A stretch of DNA of 64,000 bases from CAIXSC01 sp046349855. Lineage in GTDB: Bacteria; Planctomycetota; Planctomycetia; Pirellulales; Pirellulaceae. The notes below the pieces were generated by a model. That model saw only the letters and a list, made by a program, of their open reading frames with translations, was not told where the DNA came from and searched no databases. Below, piece by piece: positions 27,646 through 37,731 of this stretch (position 1 is the stretch's first letter; the number at the start of each line of letters is the position of its first letter). A program made the position numbers and the translations under genes. The stretch lies in the NCBI GenBank assembly GCA_046349855.1, contig JAXMBM010000005.1:121061-185060 (forward strand). The letters are read 5' to 3'.

Positions 27646-30600
27646 ATCGACTGTTTTCGGCTGGCCCGCGTCCCGCGGTCGGTCAGGTCGCGGCCTCTCT
27701 GTTGCTGGCCCTCGCCTTGACCGGCGTCGCGCGAGCCCAGTTCCTCGAATCCCAGTTGCTGGGCGAGTCCCGCGAAGCGCTCGCCGTCGCGGCACGGCGC
27801 GAAGGGGACGCGCCGCGCGGCGCCATCCTCTTTCATCAAGCCCAGCTGGCGTGCGGGAAATGCCATCCGGTTTCCGGCATGGCGGCCGACGCGGCTCGCA
27901 GCCTCGGCCCGGACCTCACCCAATGGCCCGCCGACACCACCGATGCCGGTATCGTCGAAGCGATCCTGGAACCCAACAAGAAGATCCGCAGCGGATTCGA
28001 AACCAGCCAGGTTACCCTGACGGATGGCCGTGTGGTTCAAGGGATCATCGTCGAGCGAACGGGCGGCCAACTGGTCCTGCGCGAGGCCACTCGGTTCGGC
28101 GAACGTCTGCAGGTCTCCCAGGATCTCGTCGAGGAAGTACGTGCCAGCCCGCTATCGCTGATGCCCGCCGGTCAGGTGAATCAATTGACGAGTCGGCAGC
28201 AGTTTCTCGATCTGGTCAAGTACGTTTTCGAGATTCGCGCCGGCGGGGCCGAGCGGGCTCGGCAACTGCAACCACCCCCGTCACTGCTGGCCTTCACCCT
28301 TCCCGAATACGAAGAACGACTCGACCACGCCGGAATCATCCGCTCCTGGAACAACGCCGCCTTCGAACGCGGCGAGAAGCTGTACCAGCGAGTCTGTGCC
28401 AACTGCCACGGCACCGTCGAGACCCCCGGCTCGCTCCCCACGTCGTTGCGGTTCGCCGCCGGACAGTTCAAGAACGGCAGCGATCCTCTGGCGATGTACC
28501 GCACGTTGACGCGTGGCTTCGGATTGATGGCGCCGCAGACCTGGATGGTGCCGCAACAGAAGTACGACGTGATCCATTACATTCGCGAGACCTACCTCCG
28601 ACCGCACAACCCCAGCCAGTTCGTCGCCGTCGACTCGACCTACCTCGACCGTTTGCCGCGCGGCAACACGCGTGGGCCCGCACCCAGCACGATCGAACCG
28701 TGGGTCGTGATGGATTATGGTCCCAGCCTGATCAACACGTACGAGTTTCCCGCAGGTCCCACGGCCCACCGCCCCAACCTGGCCTACAAAGGACTGGCCG
28801 TGCGACTGGATCCCGGTCCCGGCGGTATTTCCCGGGGACGCCACTGGGCGGTGTTTGATCACGACACGCTGCGCATGGCCGGCGTCTGGTCGCAGTCCGC
28901 GGGCCCGCGTTCCCCATCGTTCATCGACTGGGGTGGTATCCAATTTGACGGCCGGCACGGCGTGCATCCTCACGTATCCGGCCAAGTCAGCTGGACGACA
29001 GCCGCAGGTCCCGGCTGGGGCGAGCCGTCGTCGGGCTCGTTCGCCGATCAACAGCGCGTCGTCGGACGGGATGGCCGCACCTACGGACCTCTGCCGCATG
29101 CCTGGGGTCGCTTCCGCGGCTTCTACCACCACGGTCTGCAGACCATCCTGTCCTACCGAGTTGACTCGGATTGCGACGTCCTCGAACTCCCTCGTCTGGC
29201 CCAGCGCGCCGCACCCCGCCCCGCATCGGGTGCGACGAGCTCGGCTGCGCCGGCCACATCCCGCACCGATCCACCTCCCGCCGATTCGTCCGGTGCGGAA
29301 CCCGCGGAAGCCGACGCCCCGCCGGTGCTCGCGCGACAGCTGAACATCGGGCCGCGCCGCCGTGAACTGCTCGTTAACGTGGCCCAGCATCCGGCGGCAG
29401 ATCGTCCGCTCAAACTGCACGAGTGGCAAGGCCAGGGGCAGCGTGCCGTCGCCATCGTGCCGGCCGACGCTGCTCCGAACGCGGCCCCGGCCGCGGCCCT
29501 CGAACCCCAGTTCGACGGCCAGACCTACTGGGAAGTATCGCGCCCCGGTGATTTCCAATTAGCCGAGCGCGATTTCACGGTGACCGCGCACCTGCGTACC
29601 GAGCGTGGGGGGACGATCTTCGCCCTGGCGGCTCCCGGCGAACGCTGGGTACCGAACGGACAGTCGCTGTTCGTCCGTGGGGGACGCTTGTGTTTCGACA
29701 TCGGCTGGGTGGGCGCGGTCACGGGCAAGTCGCCTGTGGCCGACGGCCGCTGGCACCATGTGGCCGTTTCCTGGCACCGCGAGTCCCGCCGCGTGCGACT
29801 CTACGTGGACGGCCGGCTCGATGGTGAAGGGACCTTGGCGGCAAAAGGCACGCCCCCCTCCGCGAGCGTGCGGCTCGGCTTCACCGCGCCCGATTTCCCG
29901 CAGCCCCAATCGCATCTCGTGGGACAGCTGGCGGCCGCTCGGTTTTACCAGCGGCTGCTGACCGAAAAGGAAGTGGCGGGCCTGGGACCGGATCAAGACA
30001 CGGCACTGCTCGGGTCCTGGAAGTTCGCCGCGGCGACTGCGCCCCGCGTTGTCGATCAAGCGGGACGGGGACACGACGCCCAGCTGGTCCAGGGAAACAG
30101 CACTCCCGAACCGAATCGTTCGGCAATCGTGGCCGGCCTCTGGCCACCCGACGCGCGAGTCTCCTGGAGGCTGGCCGACGACGGCCACCTGCGACTCGTG
30201 CTGCCGGCCGGCACGGAGCCGCTGCGCTTCACCGTCTGGACAGCGCGGATTCAGGCGGCGACCGACCTGGAGAAGCACGCGGCAGCGCTGGCTCAATCGG
30301 TGTATGTTGACGAGCCGGACCGCGACCTGACCGCCTGGACGCACGGTGGACCGGCCCGCTGGCCGCAGAAGCTCACGATCCCCGTGACCCGCAGTCCCGG
30401 GTCCGGGCCGTTCGAGATCGACATCCTGACCCTGCCGACCAGCAATCCTTGGCTTGCGCAGCTGCGTCCCACCGGTTTTGATTTCTACCCCGACGGGGAT
30501 CGGGCAGCCGTCTGTACCTGGGACGGTGACGTCTGGCTGGTCTCCGGCCTCAGCCAACTCGACGCCCCGCGTCCTTCCGAGACGTCTCCGCCGTCACTCG

Positions 30601-31772
30601 TCTGGCAACGCATCGCCTCCGGTCTCTTCCAACCGCTCGGTCTGAAACTTGTCGCCGGCACCATCTACTGCACGTGCCGCGATCAACTCGTCGCCCTGCG
30701 AGATCTCAACGGCGACGGCGAGACCGACTTTTATGAGTGCGTGAACAGCGATCACCAGGTCACCGAACACTTCCATGAATTCGCGATGGGCCTGCAGACC
30801 GATGACGCCGGCAATTTCTATTACGCCAAATCGGCGCGGCACGCGCTGCCGGCCGTCGTCCCCCACCACGGCACGCTGCTGCGTATCAGCCGCGACGGCT
30901 CGCGCACCGACATCCTGGCCACCGGCTTTCGCGCGGCCAATGGCGTCTGCTTGAATCCCGACGGTTCGTTCATCGTGACGGACCAGGAGGGGCACTGGAA
31001 TCCCAAGAACCGGATCAATTGGGTCCAGGGGAACGGACCAAGTGAGTTCTTCGGCAACATGTTCGGCTATCACGACGTCACCGATTCGTCGGATGCCGCC
31101 ATGCGTCCACCGCTGTGCTGGATCACCAATGCGTTCGATCGCTCGCCAGCCGAGTTGCTCTGGGTCACCAGCGAACGATGGGGACCGCTCCGCGGAGCAC
31201 TGCTCAACTTGTCCTACGGCTACGGCAAGATCTATGTCGTGCCGCATGAAAACGTGGCGGGCCAGATGCAGGGTGGGATGTGCGAATTGCCCCTTCCCGT
31301 ATTCCCTACGGGCCTGATCCGCGGTCGTTTCCACCCGCGCGACGGACAGCTGTACACCTGCGGCATGTTCGCCTGGGCCGGCAGCGCCACTCAGCCCGGC
31401 GGCTGGTATCGCGTCCGCTATACGGGCCAGCCGATTCACGTTCCCCTGGGACTGTCGGCTCGCCCGCAACAACTGCGGATCACTTTCAGCGGCGAATTGG
31501 ATCCCGCCGTCATTGCCGACGTCGAACGCTATACCTTGACCGCCTGGTCCCTCAAACGATCGGCCAACTATGGTTCGAATCACCACGACGAGCATCGTCT
31601 CAAGGTCAGCGGAGCCACACTGTCAGACGATCGCCGCACCCTGACACTCGACGTCCCAGAACTGGCACCCACCTGGTGTATCGAGACCCGCTACCGTCTG
31701 CGTTCCGCCGACGGTCACGAGTTCCAGGGTGCCGTTCACCACACGATCCACCGTCTGGAGGCCGGCCGCTAG
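27642..31772 (+). CDS. Giant secreted cytochrome c / LamG / sorbosone-dehydrogenase-like protein
   Basis: 1376 residues from ATG 27642, which overlaps the preceding stop by ATGA. A signal peptide covers about 1-32. A first haem c motif CGKCH is at 71-75 in a domain resembling the c-type haem region of planctomycete membrane-bound dehydrogenases. A second CANCH is at 252-256. A large middle part of DUF6797 type follows, including a LamG/concanavalin-like fold at about 630-790 (RWHHVAVSWHRESRRVRLYV). A six-blade propeller like sorbosone/glucose dehydrogenases spans roughly 930-1260. It probably oxidises a sugar or sugar derivative in the periplasm and passes electrons to its haems; the substrate is unknown. 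Confidence 0.85.
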   Translation: MNRLFSAGPRPAVGQVAASLLLALALTGVARAQFLESQLLGESREALAVAARREGDAPRGAILFHQAQLACGKCHPVSGMAADAARSLGPDLTQWPADTTDAGIVEAILEPNKKIRSGFETSQVTLTDGRVVQGIIVERTGGQLVLREATRFGERLQVSQDLVEEVRASPLSLMPAGQVNQLTSRQQFLDLVKYVFEIRAGGAERARQLQPPPSLLAFTLPEYEERLDHAGIIRSWNNAAFERGEKLYQRVCANCHGTVETPGSLPTSLRFAAGQFKNGSDPLAMYRTLTRGFGLMAPQTWMVPQQKYDVIHYIRETYLRPHNPSQFVAVDSTYLDRLPRGNTRGPAPSTIEPWVVMDYGPSLINTYEFPAGPTAHRPNLAYKGLAVRLDPGPGGISRGRHWAVFDHDTLRMAGVWSQSAGPRSPSFIDWGGIQFDGRHGVHPHVSGQVSWTTAAGPGWGEPSSGSFADQQRVVGRDGRTYGPLPHAWGRFRGFYHHGLQTILSYRVDSDCDVLELPRLAQRAAPRPASGATSSAAPATSRTDPPPADSSGAEPAEADAPPVLARQLNIGPRRRELLVNVAQHPAADRPLKLHEWQGQGQRAVAIVPADAAPNAAPAAALEPQFDGQTYWEVSRPGDFQLAERDFTVTAHLRTERGGTIFALAAPGERWVPNGQSLFVRGGRLCFDIGWVGAVTGKSPVADGRWHHVAVSWHRESRRVRLYVDGRLDGEGTLAAKGTPPSASVRLGFTAPDFPQPQSHLVGQLAAARFYQRLLTEKEVAGLGPDQDTALLGSWKFAAATAPRVVDQAGRGHDAQLVQGNSTPEPNRSAIVAGLWPPDARVSWRLADDGHLRLVLPAGTEPLRFTVWTARIQAATDLEKHAAALAQSVYVDEPDRDLTAWTHGGPARWPQKLTIPVTRSPGSGPFEIDILTLPTSNPWLAQLRPTGFDFYPDGDRAAVCTWDGDVWLVSGLSQLDAPRPSETSPPSLVWQRIASGLFQPLGLKLVAGTIYCTCRDQLVALRDLNGDGETDFYECVNSDHQVTEHFHEFAMGLQTDDAGNFYYAKSARHALPAVVPHHGTLLRISRDGSRTDILATGFRAANGVCLNPDGSFIVTDQEGHWNPKNRINWVQGNGPSEFFGNMFGYHDVTDSSDAAMRPPLCWITNAFDRSPAELLWVTSERWGPLRGALLNLSYGYGKIYVVPHENVAGQMQGGMCELPLPVFPTGLIRGRFHPRDGQLYTCGMFAWAGSATQPGGWYRVRYTGQPIHVPLGLSARPQQLRITFSGELDPAVIADVERYTLTAWSLKRSANYGSNHHDEHRLKVSGATLSDDRRTLTLDVPELAPTWCIETRYRLRSADGHEFQGAVHHTIHRLEAGR

Positions 31773-31988
31773 AAGGCTCGGTCGCCTACTCGGCCGTTGC
31801 GCTGCCGGCCTCCCGCGGAGGGAAGAAGCGATCAGCTGAGTCGGGGAGTTGCATGACGGGTGGAGCGAGAGCGTGCATCGGCCGTGTCGAGCACAGGAAC
31901 AGCTCTCGGATGAGACGGGATCTCCTGGATTCGACCTGCCTACCACGAGCAACCGCGTCCCCACGTCAACTCCAACCGGGAGCCGTCG

Positions 31989-33416
31989 ATGATTCCGCAA
32001 CCTGGAACAACCGCAGGCATCGGGCGAGCCGCCGCCGGTCTGCTGGTTGGGATCGCGAGCATCCTGGTGACAGTGCATTCGCAGACGGCACCAGCCGCCG
32101 AACCGCTGACGCCTCGACCGCGTCTCCTGGTTCTGACCGACATCGGCGGTGACCCGGACGACCAGCAGTCGCTGATACGGCTCCTGCTGTACGCCAATGA
32201 GCTGGAACTGGAAGGTCTGATTGCGACCGCTTCCACCCTGCCCGACCAGAATCCTCCTCCCGCTCCGCGGACCGATTTGATTGAGCAATTGCTGGACGCC
32301 TACGCCCAGGTCTGGCCGCGACTGCAGGTCCATGCGCCGACGTATCCGCCACCAGATCAGCTCCGCCGTATCGTCAGCGCCGGGAATCCGCGTCGGGGAG
32401 TCGCCGAGGTTGGCCCGGATCACGATACGGCGGGTTCGCGAGCGATCATCCACGCCGGGGATCGCGACGATCCGCGGCCGCTGAACATTGCCATCTGGGG
32501 CGGACAGACCGATCTGGCTCAAGCCTTGTGGCGAGTGCGACAGGAACGGGGAGCTGCCGGGCTCGCCACGTTCGTCCGGCGGCTCCGTGTCTACGACATC
32601 AACGATCAGGACCGGATTGGCGATTGGCTGTATCAGGAGTTTCCCGGACTGTTCTATGTGCTGGCGAACGCCGAACGGGGTCAGGATAAGCGCGAGGGGG
32701 CATACCGCGGCATGTATCTGGGAGGCGATGAATCGCTGACTTCGCGGCAGTGGGTCGAACATCATGTCACCCACGACCACGGCCCGCTGGGTGCTCTCTA
32801 TCCCACCTCCACCTGGACCGCCCCGAACCCACATGCCACGCTGAAGGAAGGGGACACGCCATCGTGGTTTTATTTTCTGCCGCTCGGGCTGAGCGACCCG
32901 GAGCATCCCGAGTGGGGTGGCTGGGGCGGCCGGTTCCGCCGCGGACCTCGAGGGCGTTATCAGGACGCTCGCGATACGGTGGGTCAGATCACCGACGCAC
33001 GCGCCACCGTGTGGCGCTGGCGGGCCGACTACCAGGCCGATTTCCAGGCCCGTCTCGATTGGTGCAGTGCCACTCGCTTCGCCGACGCCAACCACGCACC
33101 GCGGGCCGTGGTGGACGATGATCGATCGCGGCAAATCATCATGCGTTCCCCGCGTCCAGGGGAACAGGTGACGTTCTCGGCCGCCGGCAGTTCCGATCCG
33201 GATGCCGACCAGCAGCTGAAGTTTCGCTGGTGGGTCTACGAGGAACCGTCACACGGTGCCACGGTCGCGCTGACCGGCAGCGACTCGGCACAACTCTCGG
33301 TCGTCATGCCCGCCGCCGATGTCACGCGGGAGCTGCATCTGGTGCTGGAAGTGCGGGACACGGGCACTCCTTCGCTTGTGTCGTACCGGCGCATGGTCCT
33401 GCGGAGCGAACCCTGA
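31989..33416 (+). CDS. DUF1593 nucleoside hydrolase-like secreted protein
   Basis: 475 residues with a signal peptide (about 1-37, ending near TAPAAEP). The motif RLLVLTDIGGDPDDQQSLIR is the calcium-binding DxDxDD-like loop of the nucleoside hydrolase fold as seen in DUF1593. LNIAIWGGQTDLAQALW continues the fold. The last 90 residues form an Ig-like domain (SAAGSSDPDADQQLKFRWWV). Related proteins are found in polysaccharide-use loci. It begins a run of plus-strand exported proteins but is 216 bp from the previous gene. Confidence 0.86.
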   Translation: MIPQPGTTAGIGRAAAGLLVGIASILVTVHSQTAPAAEPLTPRPRLLVLTDIGGDPDDQQSLIRLLLYANELELEGLIATASTLPDQNPPPAPRTDLIEQLLDAYAQVWPRLQVHAPTYPPPDQLRRIVSAGNPRRGVAEVGPDHDTAGSRAIIHAGDRDDPRPLNIAIWGGQTDLAQALWRVRQERGAAGLATFVRRLRVYDINDQDRIGDWLYQEFPGLFYVLANAERGQDKREGAYRGMYLGGDESLTSRQWVEHHVTHDHGPLGALYPTSTWTAPNPHATLKEGDTPSWFYFLPLGLSDPEHPEWGGWGGRFRRGPRGRYQDARDTVGQITDARATVWRWRADYQADFQARLDWCSATRFADANHAPRAVVDDDRSRQIIMRSPRPGEQVTFSAAGSSDPDADQQLKFRWWVYEEPSHGATVALTGSDSAQLSVVMPAADVTRELHLVLEVRDTGTPSLVSYRRMVLRSEP

Positions 33417-33628
33417 CGAGCGTGTGGATTGCCGTCCCGCAGAAATCGTGGACCGATCGGAGACGGCGACCAGCGTCCAGCATTTTTCCTGGCGAGGGGC
33501 GCAGCTGCGAATTCCATCTGGTAGGTTGATGCGACCTCCCACGGACAGGCCTGACGGTGCGAATGCCCTCCCACCCGCGCGCCAGCGGCCTCCCCCAGGT
33601 TGCTCACGACTTCCCCGGAGTTCCCGCC

Positions 33629-34906
33629 ATGACTGGACGTCGCGCGTTCCTTCGTGCTGCTGCCGCGGGTGTGACCGCGTGGCCACTGGTTGGTCCATCC
33701 CGCCTGCACGCCGCCGACTCGCCTCCCCGCAAGCTGGCCGTGGTCACCACGGAATGGCGTTACCGGTCGCATGCCTGGCATATGGCGGAGCGTTTTCTGG
33801 CCGGTTACCCGGTCGAGGGACGCTGGCATCGCCCGCCATTTACCGTCGTGTCCGCGTATGTCGATCAGAAGCCCGAAAACGATCTCAGCGCCGATCGTGC
33901 CCGCGAATTCGGCTTCACCATCTACGGTTCGGTCGCCGAGGCGCTGCGGTGTGGTGGAGACCGCCTGGCGGTCGATGGCGTCCTGCTGATCGGGGAACAT
34001 GGGAACTATCCGTTAAGTGATCTCGGCCAGACCAAGTACCCGCGGTACGAACTGTTCATGCAGATCGCCGAGGTGGTGGAAAAGGACGGTCGAGCTGTCC
34101 CGGTGTTCAACGATAAACACCTCTCGTGGAACTACGCCTGGGCCGAACAGATGGTGGCCCGGGCGCGCCGGCTGGGCATCCCCTTGCTGGCCGGCTCGTC
34201 CTTGCCTGTCACCTGGCGGATGCCGGCCATCGATCTCCCGTTCGGTGCCGCCGTCTCGGAGATCATGTGCGTCGCCATGGGCAATGTCGACAGCTACGAC
34301 TTTCATGCGCTCGAGACCATGCAGTGCATGGCCGAACGCCGGCGTGGCGGTGAAACGGGAGTGGTCGCCTTGCAGGCCCTCCGCGGGGAACAAGTCTGGC
34401 AGGCGATGGCTCAGCCCAACTGGTCGCAGGGCGGCTGGGACCCGCGACTGTTCGAGGCCTGTTTGGCGCGCAGCCAGACGCTCGCCCAGACGCCCACCGG
34501 CAGTCATCGCTATCCCACCCCGGCCCAGATCCGCGAATGGGTCAAATCGCCGGTCGCCTATCGCTTTGAATACGCCGACGGCCTGCGGGCCACGATGCTG
34601 CTGCTCAATGGGCTGGTCGGCGACTTTACCTTTGCGGCCAAGCTCCCGGACCACCCCGAGCCGCTGTCCACACTCTTCTACCTGCCTCCCAATCCTAACG
34701 TGGTCTATTCGGCGGCCCTGATGTCCAAGGCCGAGGAACTGTTTCGCACGGGGCAACCGCCGTATCCCATCGAACGCACCTTGCTCACCACCGGCCTCGT
34801 CCAGGCCGGCATGCAATCGCTCGCCCAGGACGGCCAGCGACTCCCTACCCCCCATCTCGCCATCCGTTATCAAGCGCCCCGCGAATCGCTATTCTGGAAC
34901 AAGTAG
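33629..34906 (+). CDS. Tat-exported protein of unknown function
   Basis: 425 residues from ATG 33629, with GGAG 8 bases upstream. A twin-arginine signal is present (MTGRRAFLRAAAAGVTAWPL, cleavage near LHAAD). The mature part (VVTTEWRYRSHAWHMAERFL, GVLLIGEHGNYPLSDLGQ, FNDKHLSWNYAW) is conserved in planctomycetes to my knowledge but has no assigned activity. It is followed 37 bp later by a DUF1501 gene, so the two are probably co-transcribed and both exported by Tat. Confidence 0.78.
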   Translation: MTGRRAFLRAAAAGVTAWPLVGPSRLHAADSPPRKLAVVTTEWRYRSHAWHMAERFLAGYPVEGRWHRPPFTVVSAYVDQKPENDLSADRAREFGFTIYGSVAEALRCGGDRLAVDGVLLIGEHGNYPLSDLGQTKYPRYELFMQIAEVVEKDGRAVPVFNDKHLSWNYAWAEQMVARARRLGIPLLAGSSLPVTWRMPAIDLPFGAAVSEIMCVAMGNVDSYDFHALETMQCMAERRRGGETGVVALQALRGEQVWQAMAQPNWSQGGWDPRLFEACLARSQTLAQTPTGSHRYPTPAQIREWVKSPVAYRFEYADGLRATMLLLNGLVGDFTFAAKLPDHPEPLSTLFYLPPNPNVVYSAALMSKAEELFRTGQPPYPIERTLLTTGLVQAGMQSLAQDGQRLPTPHLAIRYQAPRESLFWNK

Positions 34907-34943
34907 CCGGCGCCAGATCCCGCGCCCACCGGAGCTCACACCC

Positions 34944-36275
34944 ATGTCCTACGATCCGACGCGCCGCAGTTTTCTGCAGTGGGGCACGCTGGCCGCCGGT
35001 GGCCTGACCATGGCGGACGTTGCCCGCCTGCAGGCGGCCAGCGGCACGCGGGGATCGCGCGAGAAGTCGGTCATTTTGTTCTGGATGAGCGGCGGGCCGG
35101 GACACCTCGAAACCTGGGATCCGAAGCCGACGGCGCCGGCCGAGTACCGTGGTCCGTTCGGCGCTCTCTCGACCGCCCTTCCTGGAGTGGCCGTCGGAGA
35201 ACTCCTCCCGGAAACCGCCGCGATCCTGGACCAGTTGGCCATCCTGCGCACCGTCAATCACGGCTCGGGCGACCATACCAAGGGCAACCACTGGATGCTC
35301 ACCGGCTTCGCCGGCCCCGCCTTCAACGCACCCGATAATCAGGTCCAGCGTCGCCCCTCCCTCGGCTCGGCCGTCGCCCGAGCGCGGGGAGCCAATCGGC
35401 CGGGCATGCCCCCCTATGTCGCCGTGCCCAACCTGCGCGGCGGCACGGACAACCTGTTCCACTACGCCGCCTATCTGGGCGGCGGTTTCAATCCGTTCGT
35501 GGTCAACTCCGATCCCAACGAACGCGATTTCGCCGTTCGCAACCTCACCCTCCCGCCGTCGCTGACCCTCGACCGACTTGCCGATCGCCGCCGCCTGCTC
35601 GCCGAACTCGACCTGGCCCGCATGGCCGCTGAGCCCGCCTTGCGGGACGCCAGCGCCCACCATCAGGCCGCCTACGACCTGCTGACCAGTTCCCGAGTAC
35701 GCGAGGCGTTCGCCATGGAGACCGAATCGTCAGCCATCCGGGATCGCTACGGACGCCACACGTTTGGTCAAAGTGCCCTGCTGGCGCGGCGTCTGGTGGA
35801 ACGCGGCGTGACCTTCGTGACGGTCAACTGCGTTCCCTGGGACCATCACGGCTCGCCCGGCCAGTTCAAGACCGAAGAAGGAGCCCGGAAACTCATCCCC
35901 CCATTCGATCGCGCCTTTGCCGGTCTCATCACCGACCTGCGGGAACGCGGACTCTACGACCAGACGCTCGTGGTCGCCATGGGCGAGTTCGGTCGGACTC
36001 CCCGGATGAATGCCAACGCCGGTCGTGACCATTGGGGAGAGACCTTCAGCGTTCTGGTCGGTTGCGGCAGCCTGCGCATGGGCCAGGTGATCGGCCGCAG
36101 CGATGCCCGAGCGGAACGAGTGGTCGAACGTCCGATCGACCCGCAGGATGTTGCCGCCACCGTCTACCACCACTTGGGAATCGCGCCGCGCCAGACGGTT
36201 TTCTACGACCATCTCCAGCGCCCTATGCCCCTGCTCGATCACGGAACTCCCATCCGCGAACTCGGCGCTGCGTAG
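34944..36275 (+). CDS. DUF1501 family secreted protein (second copy)
   Basis: 443 residues. The Tat signal is TRRSFLQWGTLAAGGLTMAD. Family landmarks are ILFWMSGGPGHLETWDPKP, NHGSGDHTKGNHWM, VPWDHHGS, MGEFGRTPRM and AGRDHWGE, which include the metal-binding-like aspartate and histidine positions of the alkaline-phosphatase superfamily. It is not a recent duplicate of the protein at 8704; the two share only family motifs. Confidence 0.91.
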   Translation: MSYDPTRRSFLQWGTLAAGGLTMADVARLQAASGTRGSREKSVILFWMSGGPGHLETWDPKPTAPAEYRGPFGALSTALPGVAVGELLPETAAILDQLAILRTVNHGSGDHTKGNHWMLTGFAGPAFNAPDNQVQRRPSLGSAVARARGANRPGMPPYVAVPNLRGGTDNLFHYAAYLGGGFNPFVVNSDPNERDFAVRNLTLPPSLTLDRLADRRRLLAELDLARMAAEPALRDASAHHQAAYDLLTSSRVREAFAMETESSAIRDRYGRHTFGQSALLARRLVERGVTFVTVNCVPWDHHGSPGQFKTEEGARKLIPPFDRAFAGLITDLRERGLYDQTLVVAMGEFGRTPRMNANAGRDHWGETFSVLVGCGSLRMGQVIGRSDARAERVVERPIDPQDVAATVYHHLGIAPRQTVFYDHLQRPMPLLDHGTPIRELGAA

Positions 36276-36465
36276 CCCTGCCGCAAGTTGCCAGCCGCAT
36301 TCCGCCCGATCTGCATTGAGGCGGAAAGGCAACGCTTGTTGACGACCACGTGGTGTCTTGGCCTCACACGGCACAGCGCGCTTTCCCAGCGTGCGCGGCG
36401 GCCAGCGAAACTAAATCCTCTCAGCAGGCACGGTTAGGTCATTTGGCATGCTGGCCCGCGAATAA

Positions 36466-36483
36466 TTGGCATCCGACTTGCTT
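36466..36483 (+). promoter_or_regulatory. Sigma-54 promoter of pilin copy 1
   Basis: TTGGCATCCGACTTGCTT: GG at -24 and GC at -12 with exactly 10 bases between. It lies 53 bp upstream of the ATG. Confidence 0.82.
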
Positions 36484-36535
36484 CAGTACCTGACATCCCA
36501 ACGACAAATCCCTCTGAGCTGTAAAGGACTTTCCC

Positions 36536-36715
36536 ATGTCGACTCTCCTCAACGCCGCCGCCCGTTTCGCCCGCGAAGAAGATGCCCCCACGATGGTCGA
36601 GTACGGCTTGCTGATCGCCGCCATCTCCCTGCTGGTAGGCATGTCCGGCCACCTCCTCGGCCAGGTCTGCGGCGAGATCTTCAAGGACGCGTCGATCGTC
36701 GCCTCGGTCCGCTAA
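36536..36715 (+). CDS. Flp-type (type IVb) pilin, copy 1
   Basis: 59 residues. A short positively charged leader (MSTLLNAAARFAREEDA) precedes the prepilin peptidase site and the PTMVEYGLLIAAISLLVGMS segment. Glu at +5 and Tyr at +6 of the predicted mature chain are the Flp signature. The usual Gly at -1 is Ala. The hydrophobic helix follows, then a tail with one cysteine (GQVCGEIFKDASIVASVR). Flp pilins form tight-adherence (tad) pili for surface attachment; no tad assembly genes are in this window. Copy 1 differs from the others by Asn6, Ser31 and Val55. Confidence 0.9.
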   Translation: MSTLLNAAARFAREEDAPTMVEYGLLIAAISLLVGMSGHLLGQVCGEIFKDASIVASVR

Positions 36716-37074
36716 CTTTCCCGATCACACACCAAGATCTGGACTCTCCTTTCGCCGGCTGGCAACGCCCACTCCGCTCGTTCCTCCCCCACCGGGCGCC
36801 CCTCCCCTCGCCAGCTTCGCCCACTCGCGTGCCTTCCTCCTCCCTGAAGTCACGCGAGTGGTCATGTCTCACCTGCTCGATGCTTGCTCTTCGTATCCAA
36901 CAGGTCCGCGCACACGCCCTCGCGATGTTGCCGCCGCGCACCCGATGATGTGTTGCCTGTTGACGTTTCGCCACAAACGGTTGAGCCGTGATTGGCGGTG
37001 AATTCGCCCTGAATCTGCGTAAGTCCTGATTGCGCAGAAGGCTCAGCGATTATCGCGACGCTCGTCCGGGCTTC

Positions 37075-37092
37075 TTTGCATCGGACTTGCTT
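37075..37092 (+). promoter_or_regulatory. Damaged sigma-54 promoter of pilin copy 2
   Basis: TTTGCATCGGACTTGCTT: the first G of the -24 GG pair is T, while the -12 element is intact. This is the only unit with this change. Confidence 0.7.
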
Positions 37093-37144
37093 CTATCTGA
37101 TTCCGTCAACGCAACCGACAACGCTCTACTTGAAGGACGTGCCC

Positions 37145-37324
37145 ATGTCGACCCTCCTCGCCGCCGCCGCCCGCTTCGCTCGCGAAGAAGATGCCCCGAC
37201 GATGGTCGAATACGGACTCCTCATCGCCGCCATCGCTCTCCTCGTCGGCATGTCCGGTCACCTCCTCGGACAGGTCTGCGGCGAGATCTTCAAAGACGCC
37301 TCGATCATCGCCTCCGTCCGCTAA
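37145..37324 (+). CDS. Flp-type pilin, copy 2
   Basis: 59 residues, MSTLLAAAARFAREEDAPTM then VEYGLLIAAIALLVGMSGHL and LGQVCGEIFKDASIIASVR. The protein reads the same as copies 4, 5, 6 and 7. AAGGA lies 9 bases before the ATG. Because its -24 promoter element is mutated, this copy may be poorly expressed unless read from upstream. Confidence 0.9.
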   Translation: MSTLLAAAARFAREEDAPTMVEYGLLIAAIALLVGMSGHLLGQVCGEIFKDASIIASVR

Positions 37325-37343
37325 CCGACGACGCCCCACCGCC

Positions 37344-37375
37344 GCACGAGCGACTTCCTTGTCCGTCGCTCGTGC
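37344..37375 (+). terminator. Hairpin after pilin copy 2
   Basis: Perfect 11-bp stem GCACGAGCGAC/GTCGCTCGTGC with a 10-nt loop, 20 bp after the stop and without a T run. Likely a transcript end or mRNA-stabilising structure. Confidence 0.55.
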
Positions 37376-37661
37376 GCCATCCGCTGCTCTCCGCCTGCCG
37401 AACGTCTTTCGGACGTCTTCTTCCGATCGGCCACATGAAGCGGCGAGTTCTTCTGGTACCCTGCCCCAACCGCGTTGCCCAGAGTTGATTCTGCTGCGCG
37501 CTTGCAGTCGCGATGTTGCCGCCGCGCACCCGATGATGTGTTGCCTGTTGACGATTCGCCACAGACGGCGGAGCTGTGATTCGCAGCGGATTCGCCCTGA
37601 ATCTGCGTAAGTCCTGATTGCGCAGAAGGCTCAGCGATTATCGCGACGCTCGTCCCGTTCT

Positions 37662-37679
37662 TTGGCATCGGACTTGCTT
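37662..37679 (+). promoter_or_regulatory. Sigma-54 promoter of pilin copy 3
   Basis: TTGGCATCGGACTTGCTT, intact -24 GG and -12 GC. Confidence 0.82.
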
Positions 37680-37731
37680 CTATCTGATTCCGTCAACGCA
37701 ACCGACAACGCTCTACTTCAAGGACTTGCCC

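Noticed and set aside
37435..37488. 17-codon frame MKRRVLLVPCPNRVAQS repeated in pilin intergenic regions
   Set aside because: Present only because the units are tandem copies; its ATG is lost in unit 5 (ACG) and no ribosome site precedes it.
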